DNA of 64,000 bases from Plantibacter sp. PA-3-X8 (GTDB lineage Bacteria; Actinomycetota; Actinomycetes; Actinomycetales; Microbacteriaceae): assembly GCF_003856975.1 (NCBI RefSeq), contig NZ_CP033107.1, positions 2,480,001 through 2,544,000 on the forward strand, written 5' to 3'. Both the position numbers and the translations under genes were made by a program. This document shows positions 44,279 to 52,629 of the stretch, piece by piece. Under the pieces are notes generated by a model, which saw only the letters and a list, made by a program, of their open reading frames with translations, searched no databases and was not told where the DNA came from. Every line of letters begins with the position of its first letter. Positions within the stretch are counted from its first letter, which is position 1.

Positions 44279-44769
44279 CGAAACCGATCTACGGACATGC
44301 ATGGGGACTCATCGAGGCCGGGTTCTCCGGGGAACTTGCGGCCCAGTCGCCGGAAGACCTGCATCAGGTGATCGTTCAATCGCCTGACCGACTGGCAAAA
44401 GCGTTCGATTCGCTGCCGACCTGCGACCAGAGTGCCCTGCTCTCGGAAGTGTCAAATCTGTCGACCAGCTTCATCGAATCAAGCCGGTCCACCTCACCGG
44501 CGGCTTCCGTTCTCCACGAGGAGTTGGCCGAGCCGGCACCTCTAGGGGAAAGCAGGCCTAGAGCTTCGATGTCGAAGGACGATGCTGTGCGGGCAACAAT
44601 GCATCTCGTCATCGGGTCGATTCTGCTTAGACGTGCCCTCACCATCATGCAGGATCCTGCTACCGGCGACGCTATTAGCTCCGCCGTTCAACTGAAGGGT
44701 GTGGATGAGAGAGTCGCGGCTCGCTTCTACCACTTCGCGGCATCAAAAGGGCTTGTCCCATCCGAATAG
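44275..44769 (+). CDS. Last gene of the four-gene cassette, unknown
   Basis: A 164-aa soluble protein with no recognised domain. The N-terminal third is helical (GHAWGLIEAGFSGELAAQSP); a Ser/Pro-rich linker follows (residues ~68-95); the C-terminal part is predicted helical (AVRATMHLVIGSILLRRAL, VDERVAARFYHFAASKG). The start overlaps the toroid gene stop (ATGA). No cysteine cluster or HTH pattern is evident. Position suggests a partner or regulator of the membrane protein. Confidence 0.6.
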   Translation: MTKPIYGHAWGLIEAGFSGELAAQSPEDLHQVIVQSPDRLAKAFDSLPTCDQSALLSEVSNLSTSFIESSRSTSPAASVLHEELAEPAPLGESRPRASMSKDDAVRATMHLVIGSILLRRALTIMQDPATGDAISSAVQLKGVDERVAARFYHFAASKGLVPSE

Positions 44770-44831
44770 CGCCAACGTGTGATGCATAGTTCGTCTATCG
44801 GATCGACGTTCGCTCCTCGAGTGCCTGCTCG

Positions 44832-45053
44832 ATGCATCCCCCTGAGCCGCTCAGTGGCGTGTGGCAGTTCATCGCCTGCATAGTCGCTGTGTCGTGCCAG
44901 GCATACGGCGTGCCGAAGGTTGAGCCGTTGGGTCCGACCTCCACTGGAGCGATGCACTCGCGTGACGAGGTCGATCTGGAAGCTGCCCATGCCGATTCTC
45001 GCCAGATAGCTCTGATAACTGAATTTATCGCGAGTAGCCTGTCGTCTGATTGA
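44832..45053 (+). CDS. Possible small protein, unknown
   Basis: A 73-codon frame starting at ATG 44832 or, with a more convincing coding look, GTG 44871 (MWQFIACIVAVSCQAYGVP). Codon choice in the second half resembles the island genes, but there is no clear ribosome-binding site or promoter and no family match. Listed as tentative. Confidence 0.3.
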   Translation: MHPPEPLSGVWQFIACIVAVSCQAYGVPKVEPLGPTSTGAMHSRDEVDLEAAHADSRQIALITEFIASSLSSD

Positions 45054-45359
45054 TAGGACAAGGTCCCCGCTCCCTTGCTCGGCTCACCACGAACTCGGAG
45101 CGCGACGACTAGGCGCCGAGCGCAGTCTTCAGTCCGCTTGGAGACATCCGGACCGGGCATCTCGCGCGGGCAGGTAGTTCGGCAAGGAAGCGCCCCGGAG
45201 TCCGTAGGCGCGACTCTAGTCCAACCGGACAATCCGAGGTCTCCCGGTGATTGCTGAGCATCTAGACGATGTGGCGGTGGCGGCCACCGTCCGTGCGGGA
45301 CCGGGAATCATCCCTAGGTACCTTGGGTCTCTGGCACGCGGAAGAGCTATGCTCACCAG
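45054..45359. other. Non-coding gap
   Basis: No convincing gene, hairpin or repeat seen. The right end carries the TATGCT promoter box of the next gene. Confidence 0.4.
45348..45353 (+). promoter_or_regulatory. -10 box of a leaderless promoter
   Basis: TATGCT ends 6 nt before ATG 45360, close to the host's own leaderless layout; supports the 84-aa gene being real. Confidence 0.6.
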
Positions 45360-45614
45360 ATGATGGATCATCTCTCGCTAGTGAGGCAGTTTACTGGCGC
45401 CGAAGAAGCGTGGGAGGCGCGGCGTCATCTGGCCTACCGTAACGTTTGCGCTCTTCGTAAGATCCCGTCCGACCAGGGCGCCAGCGCCGGGCAACATCGA
45501 TACTCTGTGTCGGTTGCGGGCGTCAACGCTGGATACACTGAGCGCACAGACACTAACGCTGTTCCGCCGGTCGAAGATGCGCTACGCGCAGTGTATTGGG
45601 GTGCGTTCGAATGA
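45360..45614 (+). CDS. Small unknown protein coupled to the next gene
   Basis: An 84-aa protein (MMDHLSLVRQFTGAEEAWE at the N-terminus, EDALRAVYWGAFE at the C-terminus). No family recognised, no membrane segment. It has its own leaderless promoter and its stop overlaps the following ATG (ATGA), so the two form a transcriptional and translational unit. Confidence 0.6.
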   Translation: MMDHLSLVRQFTGAEEAWEARRHLAYRNVCALRKIPSDQGASAGQHRYSVSVAGVNAGYTERTDTNAVPPVEDALRAVYWGAFE

Positions 45615-46651
45615 CCGTTTCTGAAGAGGTGCCAGCGTCGGACGAGTCGAGGGCACGCCAGTACTCACCTGTCGTGTCGATCTACCAGAACCCGGAGCAT
45701 GTTGCCGGCCTAGTTCAGCAGATCTTCAATGCGCCCCTTGTCACAAACGTGGTCATCGACACGGACCGCACGGACGAAGATAAGAAGAACCTTGATCTGG
45801 CAGCCTCCGCTGAGGCCGCAGGCGGCTTCAAGGTCCCGCTCGCCGGGGGTGTAGACGCGAAATTGGGGGCGAACGCGTCTCGGTCGAGCGGTACAGCGAT
45901 TACAACGAGTTCACGCTCCTCGCAGTCCTTCGTGTATTCCCAGGCCTACTACCTTGACCTTGTTAGGCAGTCGCTCCGCGACCGGGCACTCCTGGTAGAC
46001 CTTTCGGACGCAGACAGCGTTGACACCATGGCTATCGGAGACTTCGTTGAGTTCCAAGCCACTTTCACGGCGCCGGCGTTCCCGTCCATCATGGACGTTC
46101 TGACGCCAGATCTAGTTGGCGCGATCGTCGAATTCACGACTCGACGCTCCGGTCGCGACGGTATCGACTTCACGAACGTTGCAGGTCTCGCAGCAGCGGC
46201 GCAGGAGCTTGAGATGAAGGCATCTGCTCGAAGAGATCTTGCAGCTAGCGTGACGAGGGCGTTGCAGGCAGACTTCCGGCAAGAGCACACCCGAGAGTAC
46301 TACGGTGCGATCACTGGCGTTCCTGGCATCACGGCAGTCACGATTTGTGACGCAGACAGGTTCCTCGTCGAGGACGAAGACCGTGTTCTGGATGGTTCCT
46401 ACAGGGTGCTCGGTAAGGTGACGTCATTGCCTCGAGAAGACATGCCTGTCTTTGAGAGGAACAAGATGCTCAGTCAGATAGCGCCAGAGGCGGTAGACAC
46501 AATGCTCGGTCAGGTGAAGGGCCAACTCGAGTCCCAGACGCGAGGTCTGCCGATCGGGCAGGAGCAGATCGACGAGCTTATGCAGGTCAGTCTTGACTCC
46601 AGGGTTCCCGGAAGAGCCTTCCAGGTCATCCCCATCGCCATCTTCGTCTGA
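45611..46651 (+). CDS. Unknown 346-aa protein, possibly DUF6414-like
   Basis: The N-terminal part has SIYQNPEHVAGLVQQIFNAP followed by a Gly/Ala-rich region (AASAEAAGGFKVPLAGGVDA) and a Ser/Thr-rich segment. The C-terminal part has VLDGSYRVLGKVTSLPRED and a hydrophobic QVIPIAIFV end. The layout (tyrosine-containing start, glycine-rich hydrophobic middle, VxGKVT strand) is loosely like proteins labelled DUF6414, but I am not certain. No enzyme motif visible. Coupled to the 84-aa gene. Confidence 0.5.
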   Translation: MTVSEEVPASDESRARQYSPVVSIYQNPEHVAGLVQQIFNAPLVTNVVIDTDRTDEDKKNLDLAASAEAAGGFKVPLAGGVDAKLGANASRSSGTAITTSSRSSQSFVYSQAYYLDLVRQSLRDRALLVDLSDADSVDTMAIGDFVEFQATFTAPAFPSIMDVLTPDLVGAIVEFTTRRSGRDGIDFTNVAGLAAAAQELEMKASARRDLAASVTRALQADFRQEHTREYYGAITGVPGITAVTICDADRFLVEDEDRVLDGSYRVLGKVTSLPREDMPVFERNKMLSQIAPEAVDTMLGQVKGQLESQTRGLPIGQEQIDELMQVSLDSRVPGRAFQVIPIAIFV

Positions 46652-46903
46652 GGGGCCCTCACCGCAGGTACAAGACTTGCGGGACGGCCGGTACCCACCG
46701 GCCCTCCCGAGCAACTCAGCGAAGCCCGCAAGGATGATTTCCGTCCGGCGTGGACCATGAGGGAGAGTCGCCGGTCTGCAGGCGTTGGTGCTGCGGCGCC
46801 TTCACCCTCGCTAGTCTTGCGGTTCGACGGGGCGCCTACTCGATTCAGCTGTGCCGGGTAGCGGAGTAGATGCCGTTGGGTGTAGCCGTGCTTGTTGAAG
46901 TTG

Positions 46904-47605
46904 CTACTCGGTGTTGTCTTCTCTAGCATCATCGCCCATGACCGTCGCGTCGCCCGTTCGGGAGGCGTGGATCGCCGAGTCGAGTCGGGTTATGCTGCCA
47001 CCTCCGCCGCCGAGCACACGCTTGCCCACTGCGGCCACGGCATCCATGGCGTTCGGGGAATCGGGATCGAGAAGTCGCGCGTGACCCGTGACGACGTCGC
47101 CACCGCGCGCCGCTCGGTTATTGGCGGGTCGGTTGCTCAGGCGCGCGACAACACGCGCGTCGAAGTAGATCCCATGCGCGCTGTTGCGTTCCTTCACTCC
47201 GAGGATGTCAAGCCATCCAACGACAACGCCTCCGCAGGCGACCATTAGCGCGCCGGCCTGAAGCGGGTAGTCAGTGCCTGACTTCCACCACCGTGCAGCG
47301 GCGTCGAGGAACTCCTTATCGCTCAGGTGAGCTGCGTAGCCTGTGTACGCCCGCATCGGCAGAGTGCTCCGGTCGGCCGTTTCAGCGCTGGGTAGGCGGA
47401 GGACCGGTACGGTCACACCGGCGTCGTTGGTGACCTCGATGAGGACTTCGACCAGGCTGATCGCCCCGACGCTCGCCAGCGTGAGATCGGGGATAACGCC
47501 GGCGGCGAGTCCCTTCTTAAGCGGTGTCGGGCTCATTCCGAGAAACCGTGCGGCGGCACGGATCGGGAGAGCCTCACCGGTGTAGGTGGTGTCCAGTTCG
47601 AGCAT
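46904..47605 (-). CDS. Unknown protein with N-terminal HTH-like segment
   Basis: A 233-aa protein. The N-terminus (PIRAAARFLGMSPTPLKKGLAAG) resembles a MerR/excisionase-type helix-turn-helix, suggesting DNA binding. The middle has a hydrophobic stretch (QAGALMVACGGVVVGWLDIL), and the C-terminus is Gly-rich and polar. No family recognised. It is convergent with the DUF6414-like gene and stands alone. The 252 bp between them hold a GGCCGG...CCGGCC palindrome near 46684 that may terminate. Confidence 0.45.
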   Translation of the reverse strand: MLELDTTYTGEALPIRAAARFLGMSPTPLKKGLAAGVIPDLTLASVGAISLVEVLIEVTNDAGVTVPVLRLPSAETADRSTLPMRAYTGYAAHLSDKEFLDAAARWWKSGTDYPLQAGALMVACGGVVVGWLDILGVKERNSAHGIYFDARVVARLSNRPANNRAARGGDVVTGHARLLDPDSPNAMDAVAAVGKRVLGGGGGSITRLDSAIHASRTGDATVMGDDAREDNTE

Positions 47606-47894
47606 GATTGTTGTCCGTTTCGAGTGCGGGTTCCGGCACCCAACCCGAGTCCTTGCGTGGCGGGTGCCGCGTTCGTCCGGGTCGTTTCTCGCCGACGTCT
47701 AGTCGCGTCCGAGGTGAGAGAACCGGGGTTAGCTTGGCAGACCCAGATGCAATATGCAACTGTTACTTGGCTAGTGACTGCGCTGGCAACCTTCCTCCAG
47801 AGGCGATGTTCTCATCCACGAGCCAGCGGCAGGAGCGGCCGCTACAGCACTTCGTCCGACTCTGACGAAGGCGTCTTCCGTCCGCAGTCCGCAC
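47606..47894. other. Non-coding gap
   Basis: 289 bp between two minus-strand genes; frames here look non-coding and I see no repeat or clear hairpin. Confidence 0.4.
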
Positions 47895-50800
47895 CTACAG
47901 CGAATCAGCGATGAATCCGCCATCCCTTGCGGCGTCGATGAGCGGTCGAGCAGCCTCTTCACCAGCTGCCGCCCGAATTGCGTCCACGAGTCTCGCGATC
48001 CTATAGCTTGTCGTGTGGCCTCGCGCGCTCGTGTTGCTGACCCGTTCGGCGAGGAACGCCAGGAGCGCAGTGCCGTGTGTATCGAGCGCATTCTGCGGCA
48101 GGTCGGGATGGAAGGACCGCTCGCTTAGTCCGATGTTGTGACCACTGAACAGTGTCGCCGCCGCGGACGTGAACCTACCAACAGCGGGGACAGCGTCGGC
48201 CCAACGGGCAAGTTCTTCCGGGGTCGCGACCCGCGGTTGACCGGTGAGGCGGCGTTCTGCATGCTTGCCAAGCCAGCTACGCCACACCTCGGCTCCATCG
48301 ACGCCATCTGACCGGATGAACCGCACTACGGTTTCCGCAAATGCGACGGCGTGTGCCCCGTCCGATGCGAGGACGATTTGATCAAGTAGTCGCCGTCTGT
48401 TTGCGGATGAGATGCCCGCGTAGGACACAATCGATGCAACTAGTCCAAGAAAGTTCTGTTGCAGCCTTGCGTCGTGTATCGCTTCGAGCCGCTCCATCTC
48501 GGCGAGGATGCAGTCCAGCAAGCCGGCCTGTAGAAGGTGGTCATTCCACCTGACGTGAAAGAGAAACGGGTACCAGCCAAACGCATGTCTCTCGTCATCG
48601 CGAAAGATTGGCAGCAGATGCGTGATCGCGAAGTCTTCATCAGCGGAGAAAAAGAAGAAGAGCTCTCCTGCGACAGCCGGTTGGGTGGCATCGAGAGAAT
48701 GCCGGTTGCCGCTGAGTAGCGCAACAAGGGCCTCAGATTCCTCGTCGCTGAGCCCTGCCCAGTCATCGCGATGGTGCCGCCAGCGTCGGTCAACTTCTGC
48801 ACCCCAGAACTGCGCAAGAAATCCAGGCCATGAGTTCATGTAGAGCGGCGCGAATGATAGCGGCGTCAAATCATCACTATGCGTGTAGGTCGCTCCCTGA
48901 GCCTCCCACAGGGCGCGCGCCAATATTCTCAGGGCCACAATTGAGGATGACTCCTCGAAGTCGATCCCTTGTCGGATCTGCTTCAGCAGGAACTGGCCGA
49001 TCGCGTGTGCAGAGTCACGATCATCGACCATTGAACGGACTCGATCGGCGGGACCGGTACCTAGAGCGGCGAGCTCGGCCTCGGCCCAGCCGTTCACGAT
49101 TGATCGGTGGAGATCGCCTTGTTGTGCGGCGAGGTCGCCACGACTGGCCACTACGTCCCATAGGTCCATTCCAAGATCGGGGCGGCGCTGAGTGGCGAGC
49201 GCGACGAGCTCGAGCGCATCAGACCAGTCGGGCTGTTCGAAGATTCGCTCAGAGTAGTCTTGAGAGAGCAACGCGTCGAGGGCGCCGGAGAGGTCCTCGT
49301 CGAGCCCGCGTATGAAGTCGTCGATGGGCATCGGTGGCGTACCGCCCCTAGTGCCGCTGGACATCCAGGTGTCGAAGTCAGGGTGTTCACCTGCACTGAG
49401 GTCAGGATTCTGCGCCTGGACAGAGTCCAATGCGGTTTGCGCCTCACTCCAATCTGGAGCGACCTGCGTTAACCATGCGAGTAGGTTCAACCTGGCAGAC
49501 GTGTGATGCCGGCCATGGTCCGGGAGATCCTCCGGGTAGCCGGGGCCGGCCTCGACAACGGTCAAGACACGCGCCTTGCAGCTTGGTGTTGCATTGGGAA
49601 CTGCAGCTTTGAGCACTTGATAAATCTCGTGCTTCAGGTTGTCCGCGTACAGGCCAGTTCGAGCGAGAACCCATTCAAGCTTCTCGTCATCGCTACGCAC
49701 GGGATCTGAAGCGACAAGATGCAGCGCGAGGCGCCGCATCAGTGCGCGGCCGACTTCCCACCACTCATCGGGTAGTGCGGGCCGAACTAGCAGCGCCTTC
49801 AGCCCGTAGTCGCGAAGGCCGTCCACAATCGCGTCGAGTGGTTCACGCATCCCATCTTGCGCGTGCGGTTCGATCGCCGAACGACTGAATGTCAAGGGAT
49901 CCCAACGACGCTCACCTCGGTAAGCCTCTAGGAGGTCGTATGCGCTCGTAAGTGCTTCTTGAAGAGCGCCTCCGAGCGACCGATCGCCCGCCGGAGCTGC
50001 CTCAACGCTGAGGCGAATCTGCTGCGAAAGTCCATGTTCGTCCGAGTTCCACGCGATACTGGCATCAGGCGGAACGGCGCGATTGTCGGACTCGCCGAGG
50101 TACCATCGTCGCTCCAAGCGGAGCTGGGGCCGCAGCGCCGTTCGCAGCACGGCCGTGCTGGGTGCCGCACCCTCGGACAAAAGGGGCGTCAGGAGGTCCG
50201 AAGTCAAAGGGGAGGAATGGCCCTGAATAGATGAGGATAGTACCACTCGCCAACGCCCTCCGGCAGTCGCATCTTCTCGCTCGAGCTCATCCATAACCCA
50301 CGTTGCGCTTTGATATAGCGAGCCCGCCATTGACTGTCCGAGGCGTTGCAACGTTTGCAGGGCTGCTCCGTTGAGGTCGGGCGACTGGATGAACGTTCGC
50401 GCGAACCAGTGCCCAAGGACGGAGGGCGCCTCTGTAACATCCTGGAGATTGAAGAGCGCCTTGAACTCGGGAAGATCTTCCAGCCAGAGCAACCAGTCGA
50501 GCTTGGCGTCGTCTGGCAGCGTGCTAATGGCATTAGCGAAGTCTAAGGCGCCTTCCTCGGTGCTTAGGCGTACCTGTAGGTAGTCGCGGTCGGGCAGCGG
50601 GAGCTTAGTACCGCCAGTGACGATAGCCTGCATCAGGGCCCTGTGCTCGGTTTGCTTCATCCGTGCGCGCTCGCCCCAAGCATCGAGTGCCGCTACCAGC
50701 GCGCCATGGTTGCGCCCGACAGCCGGATAAGCGATGGGTTGAATTCCGAGGTACTTCCACTTCGCGTCCGACGGGTCATTCGTAAAAGCGAAGCGCTGAG

Positions 50801-51464
50801 TGGCTTCGTGCTCGCCTTCTGATGGCAGTCCTAGAGCGAGGTAGCGCATGATCACGTCATCGTGGCTGTATCCGACGAATACCACGGTGAATCGTGCGAA
50901 CATAGACAGCAAGAATCGAGCTGCCCAGGCGTCGGTAATGTACGCGTGGCCGAAGTCGCGGTCCGTGAGGATCATCTCCTCCTTCGGGCGCAGCACCGAG
51001 CCGTGCAGATGGACAAGACCGGCGAAGTCTCGCCCAAGTGGCAATGCCGGCGAATGCCAGGTGTCAGGGATTGCCACGAGCGCTTCAGCAGCGGCCGATG
51101 CCAGGTGGTCGTCGTAGTTGGTAGTCACGACCCGGAAGGTGCTGCCCAGGCCGGCGAGAGAGATGATGGCGCGATGCAGTGAGTTGAACTTCGACTTAGG
51201 GTTGGCGATCAGCTCACGTGCGTGATGATGCACGTCGAAGTGCTGGGGCAGGGACTCCAGCTGCCCTACGAAGAAGTCCAACCCGCCGCGCTTGGAGAAG
51301 GGGTGAGCCGCACGGCGAGCGAGTTTTCTAGCGAGGCCTTCAAAAAGGGGGAGATTAGAAGGGCTCGCTAGTGATGCCCCTGCGCCGACAAAGAACACGA
51401 GTTTCCCCCGCTCATGAGCGTCAAGAATTTCGTCGGGCAGCTCTACATCACCGGTTATCCACAT
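47895..51464 (-). CDS. Large SIR2-domain protein, probable defence effector
   Basis: A 1189-aa protein with an N-terminal SIR2 fold: GAGAS (27-31), TTNYD (114-118), catalytic-type HLHG with His154, and FVGYSHDD. The remaining ~900 residues are helical and repeat-like, resembling the long C-terminal regions (e.g. DUF4020) of anti-phage SIR2 proteins, which deplete NAD+ on infection. Start ATG 51464 (MWITGDVELPDEIL) behind GGGGACC; the frame stays open further upstream but loses sense. Divergent from a membrane-associated gene at 51742 across 277 bp. NAD+ cleavage is inferred from the family and is not shown here. Confidence 0.8.
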   Translation of the reverse strand: MWITGDVELPDEILDAHERGKLVFFVGAGASLASPSNLPLFEGLARKLARRAAHPFSKRGGLDFFVGQLESLPQHFDVHHHARELIANPKSKFNSLHRAIISLAGLGSTFRVVTTNYDDHLASAAAEALVAIPDTWHSPALPLGRDFAGLVHLHGSVLRPKEEMILTDRDFGHAYITDAWAARFLLSMFARFTVVFVGYSHDDVIMRYLALGLPSEGEHEATQRFAFTNDPSDAKWKYLGIQPIAYPAVGRNHGALVAALDAWGERARMKQTEHRALMQAIVTGGTKLPLPDRDYLQVRLSTEEGALDFANAISTLPDDAKLDWLLWLEDLPEFKALFNLQDVTEAPSVLGHWFARTFIQSPDLNGAALQTLQRLGQSMAGSLYQSATWVMDELEREDATAGGRWRVVLSSSIQGHSSPLTSDLLTPLLSEGAAPSTAVLRTALRPQLRLERRWYLGESDNRAVPPDASIAWNSDEHGLSQQIRLSVEAAPAGDRSLGGALQEALTSAYDLLEAYRGERRWDPLTFSRSAIEPHAQDGMREPLDAIVDGLRDYGLKALLVRPALPDEWWEVGRALMRRLALHLVASDPVRSDDEKLEWVLARTGLYADNLKHEIYQVLKAAVPNATPSCKARVLTVVEAGPGYPEDLPDHGRHHTSARLNLLAWLTQVAPDWSEAQTALDSVQAQNPDLSAGEHPDFDTWMSSGTRGGTPPMPIDDFIRGLDEDLSGALDALLSQDYSERIFEQPDWSDALELVALATQRRPDLGMDLWDVVASRGDLAAQQGDLHRSIVNGWAEAELAALGTGPADRVRSMVDDRDSAHAIGQFLLKQIRQGIDFEESSSIVALRILARALWEAQGATYTHSDDLTPLSFAPLYMNSWPGFLAQFWGAEVDRRWRHHRDDWAGLSDEESEALVALLSGNRHSLDATQPAVAGELFFFFSADEDFAITHLLPIFRDDERHAFGWYPFLFHVRWNDHLLQAGLLDCILAEMERLEAIHDARLQQNFLGLVASIVSYAGISSANRRRLLDQIVLASDGAHAVAFAETVVRFIRSDGVDGAEVWRSWLGKHAERRLTGQPRVATPEELARWADAVPAVGRFTSAAATLFSGHNIGLSERSFHPDLPQNALDTHGTALLAFLAERVSNTSARGHTTSYRIARLVDAIRAAAGEEAARPLIDAARDGGFIADSL

Positions 51465-51741
51465 TGATCCTGGTCCCCTCCCGGGCCCGTGCCGGGGCCG
51501 CGGACTGCATCGCCCCGCTTGGTCGGAGATCGCTGTCGACCCAACTGTTTCCGGCGAGTAAAGTGTACTCGCCGGGAATCGGCAAGAGTCACCTGTGACT
51601 CCAGTGGCTTCGTGTCCGCGTGCCACAACAGCAATTCGGCATGGCTCCGTTCGTGTCGTGCGCGGTGCGCAAACACGATGTGTAAAGCGCACCTGCCGGC
51701 CTCTCTCGACGTCGCGGATCGGAATCTGCTTGAGTATCATC

Positions 51742-52455
51742 ATGCCGTTCTCTGAAGTTCCCGAATCATCGCCCGTCAAGGGAGTAGTAACCGGAGCTGC
51801 TCTTGGTCTACTTGGCAATGTCCCTGTTGTCGGAGGCCTCGCCAGCGGAGCCCTCGCTGCAGCTGTCGCTGCAAAACAGCGCACTCGCGATGAGGAGTAT
51901 TGGGCTTGGACTGCCGCCAGAGTTACCCTCCTGGAAGCACGACATGGCCAGTTCTTCGATCCGGCGGACGATGAATTCCTCGCCGCTGTTCATCGAACAC
52001 TCCGAGCCGCGAGGGAGACGGCCGACCGGCAGAAGCGCCAGATGCTTGCTGAGGCTGTCGCCAACGCCGGAAGCTGGTCGACCACCGACCTCAACAGGAG
52101 AGAACGGTATTTGGACCTCATTTCGACCCTCACGCCAGGCCACATTCGAATTCTCCGATACCTGAGTTCGCCACAGGGGTGGTTTGCGAAGCATCGGCCG
52201 GAAGCGATCAGCGAGATCAGCAACTCGTACATGCAGTCCGTCGGGCAGGTGCTGAGCAGGTACTTTTTTGAGGGCGACGAGGAGTTGGCTCGGCGTGGTT
52301 TTGATGCCGTCAGCGACCTAGTGGCGGAAAGGCTCGTCCAGGTTGACCTCTCGACGATCGGGACAGGGCCTGGGGCGCTCGAGTCGCGGACAACGGCGGA
52401 TGGAGAAAGCCTCCTCAGCTTTCTAGGCGACATTGGAGAGGACCCCACCGCGTAG
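51742..52455 (+). CDS. Unknown protein with glycine-rich hydrophobic N-terminus
   Basis: A 237-aa protein. After a short polar start it has VVTGAALGLLGNVPVVGGLASGALAAAVAA, enough for one or two membrane-inserting helices. The rest is charged and helical (RTLRAARETADRQKRQMLAEAVANAG, RYLDLISTLTPGHIRILRYL). No family assigned with confidence. ATG 51742 chosen because upstream codons look non-coding. Being divergent from the SIR2 gene, it may be part of the same unit. Confidence 0.55.
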   Translation: MPFSEVPESSPVKGVVTGAALGLLGNVPVVGGLASGALAAAVAAKQRTRDEEYWAWTAARVTLLEARHGQFFDPADDEFLAAVHRTLRAARETADRQKRQMLAEAVANAGSWSTTDLNRRERYLDLISTLTPGHIRILRYLSSPQGWFAKHRPEAISEISNSYMQSVGQVLSRYFFEGDEELARRGFDAVSDLVAERLVQVDLSTIGTGPGALESRTTADGESLLSFLGDIGEDPTA

Positions 52456-52629
52456 GCGATGGCTGCGAGCCTCTGTTAAGAGGAGGCCGTCTTCCATCCT
52501 CGGAGGCGGCCCTATTGGGGACTGCGAAGAGCAAGGATCTTGGTCGCGACGCCGTTTCCGGTGCCGGCCAGCGTGTTGGTGAGTCAGCGTGCACCGCTAG
52601 TCTGAGAGCCCTCGAGCGATTGGGAGAAG

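Noticed and set aside
44795..45232. 145-residue minus-strand frame
   Set aside because: Arg/Ser-rich, no start signals, and it overlaps a more plausible plus-strand frame and non-coding sequence.
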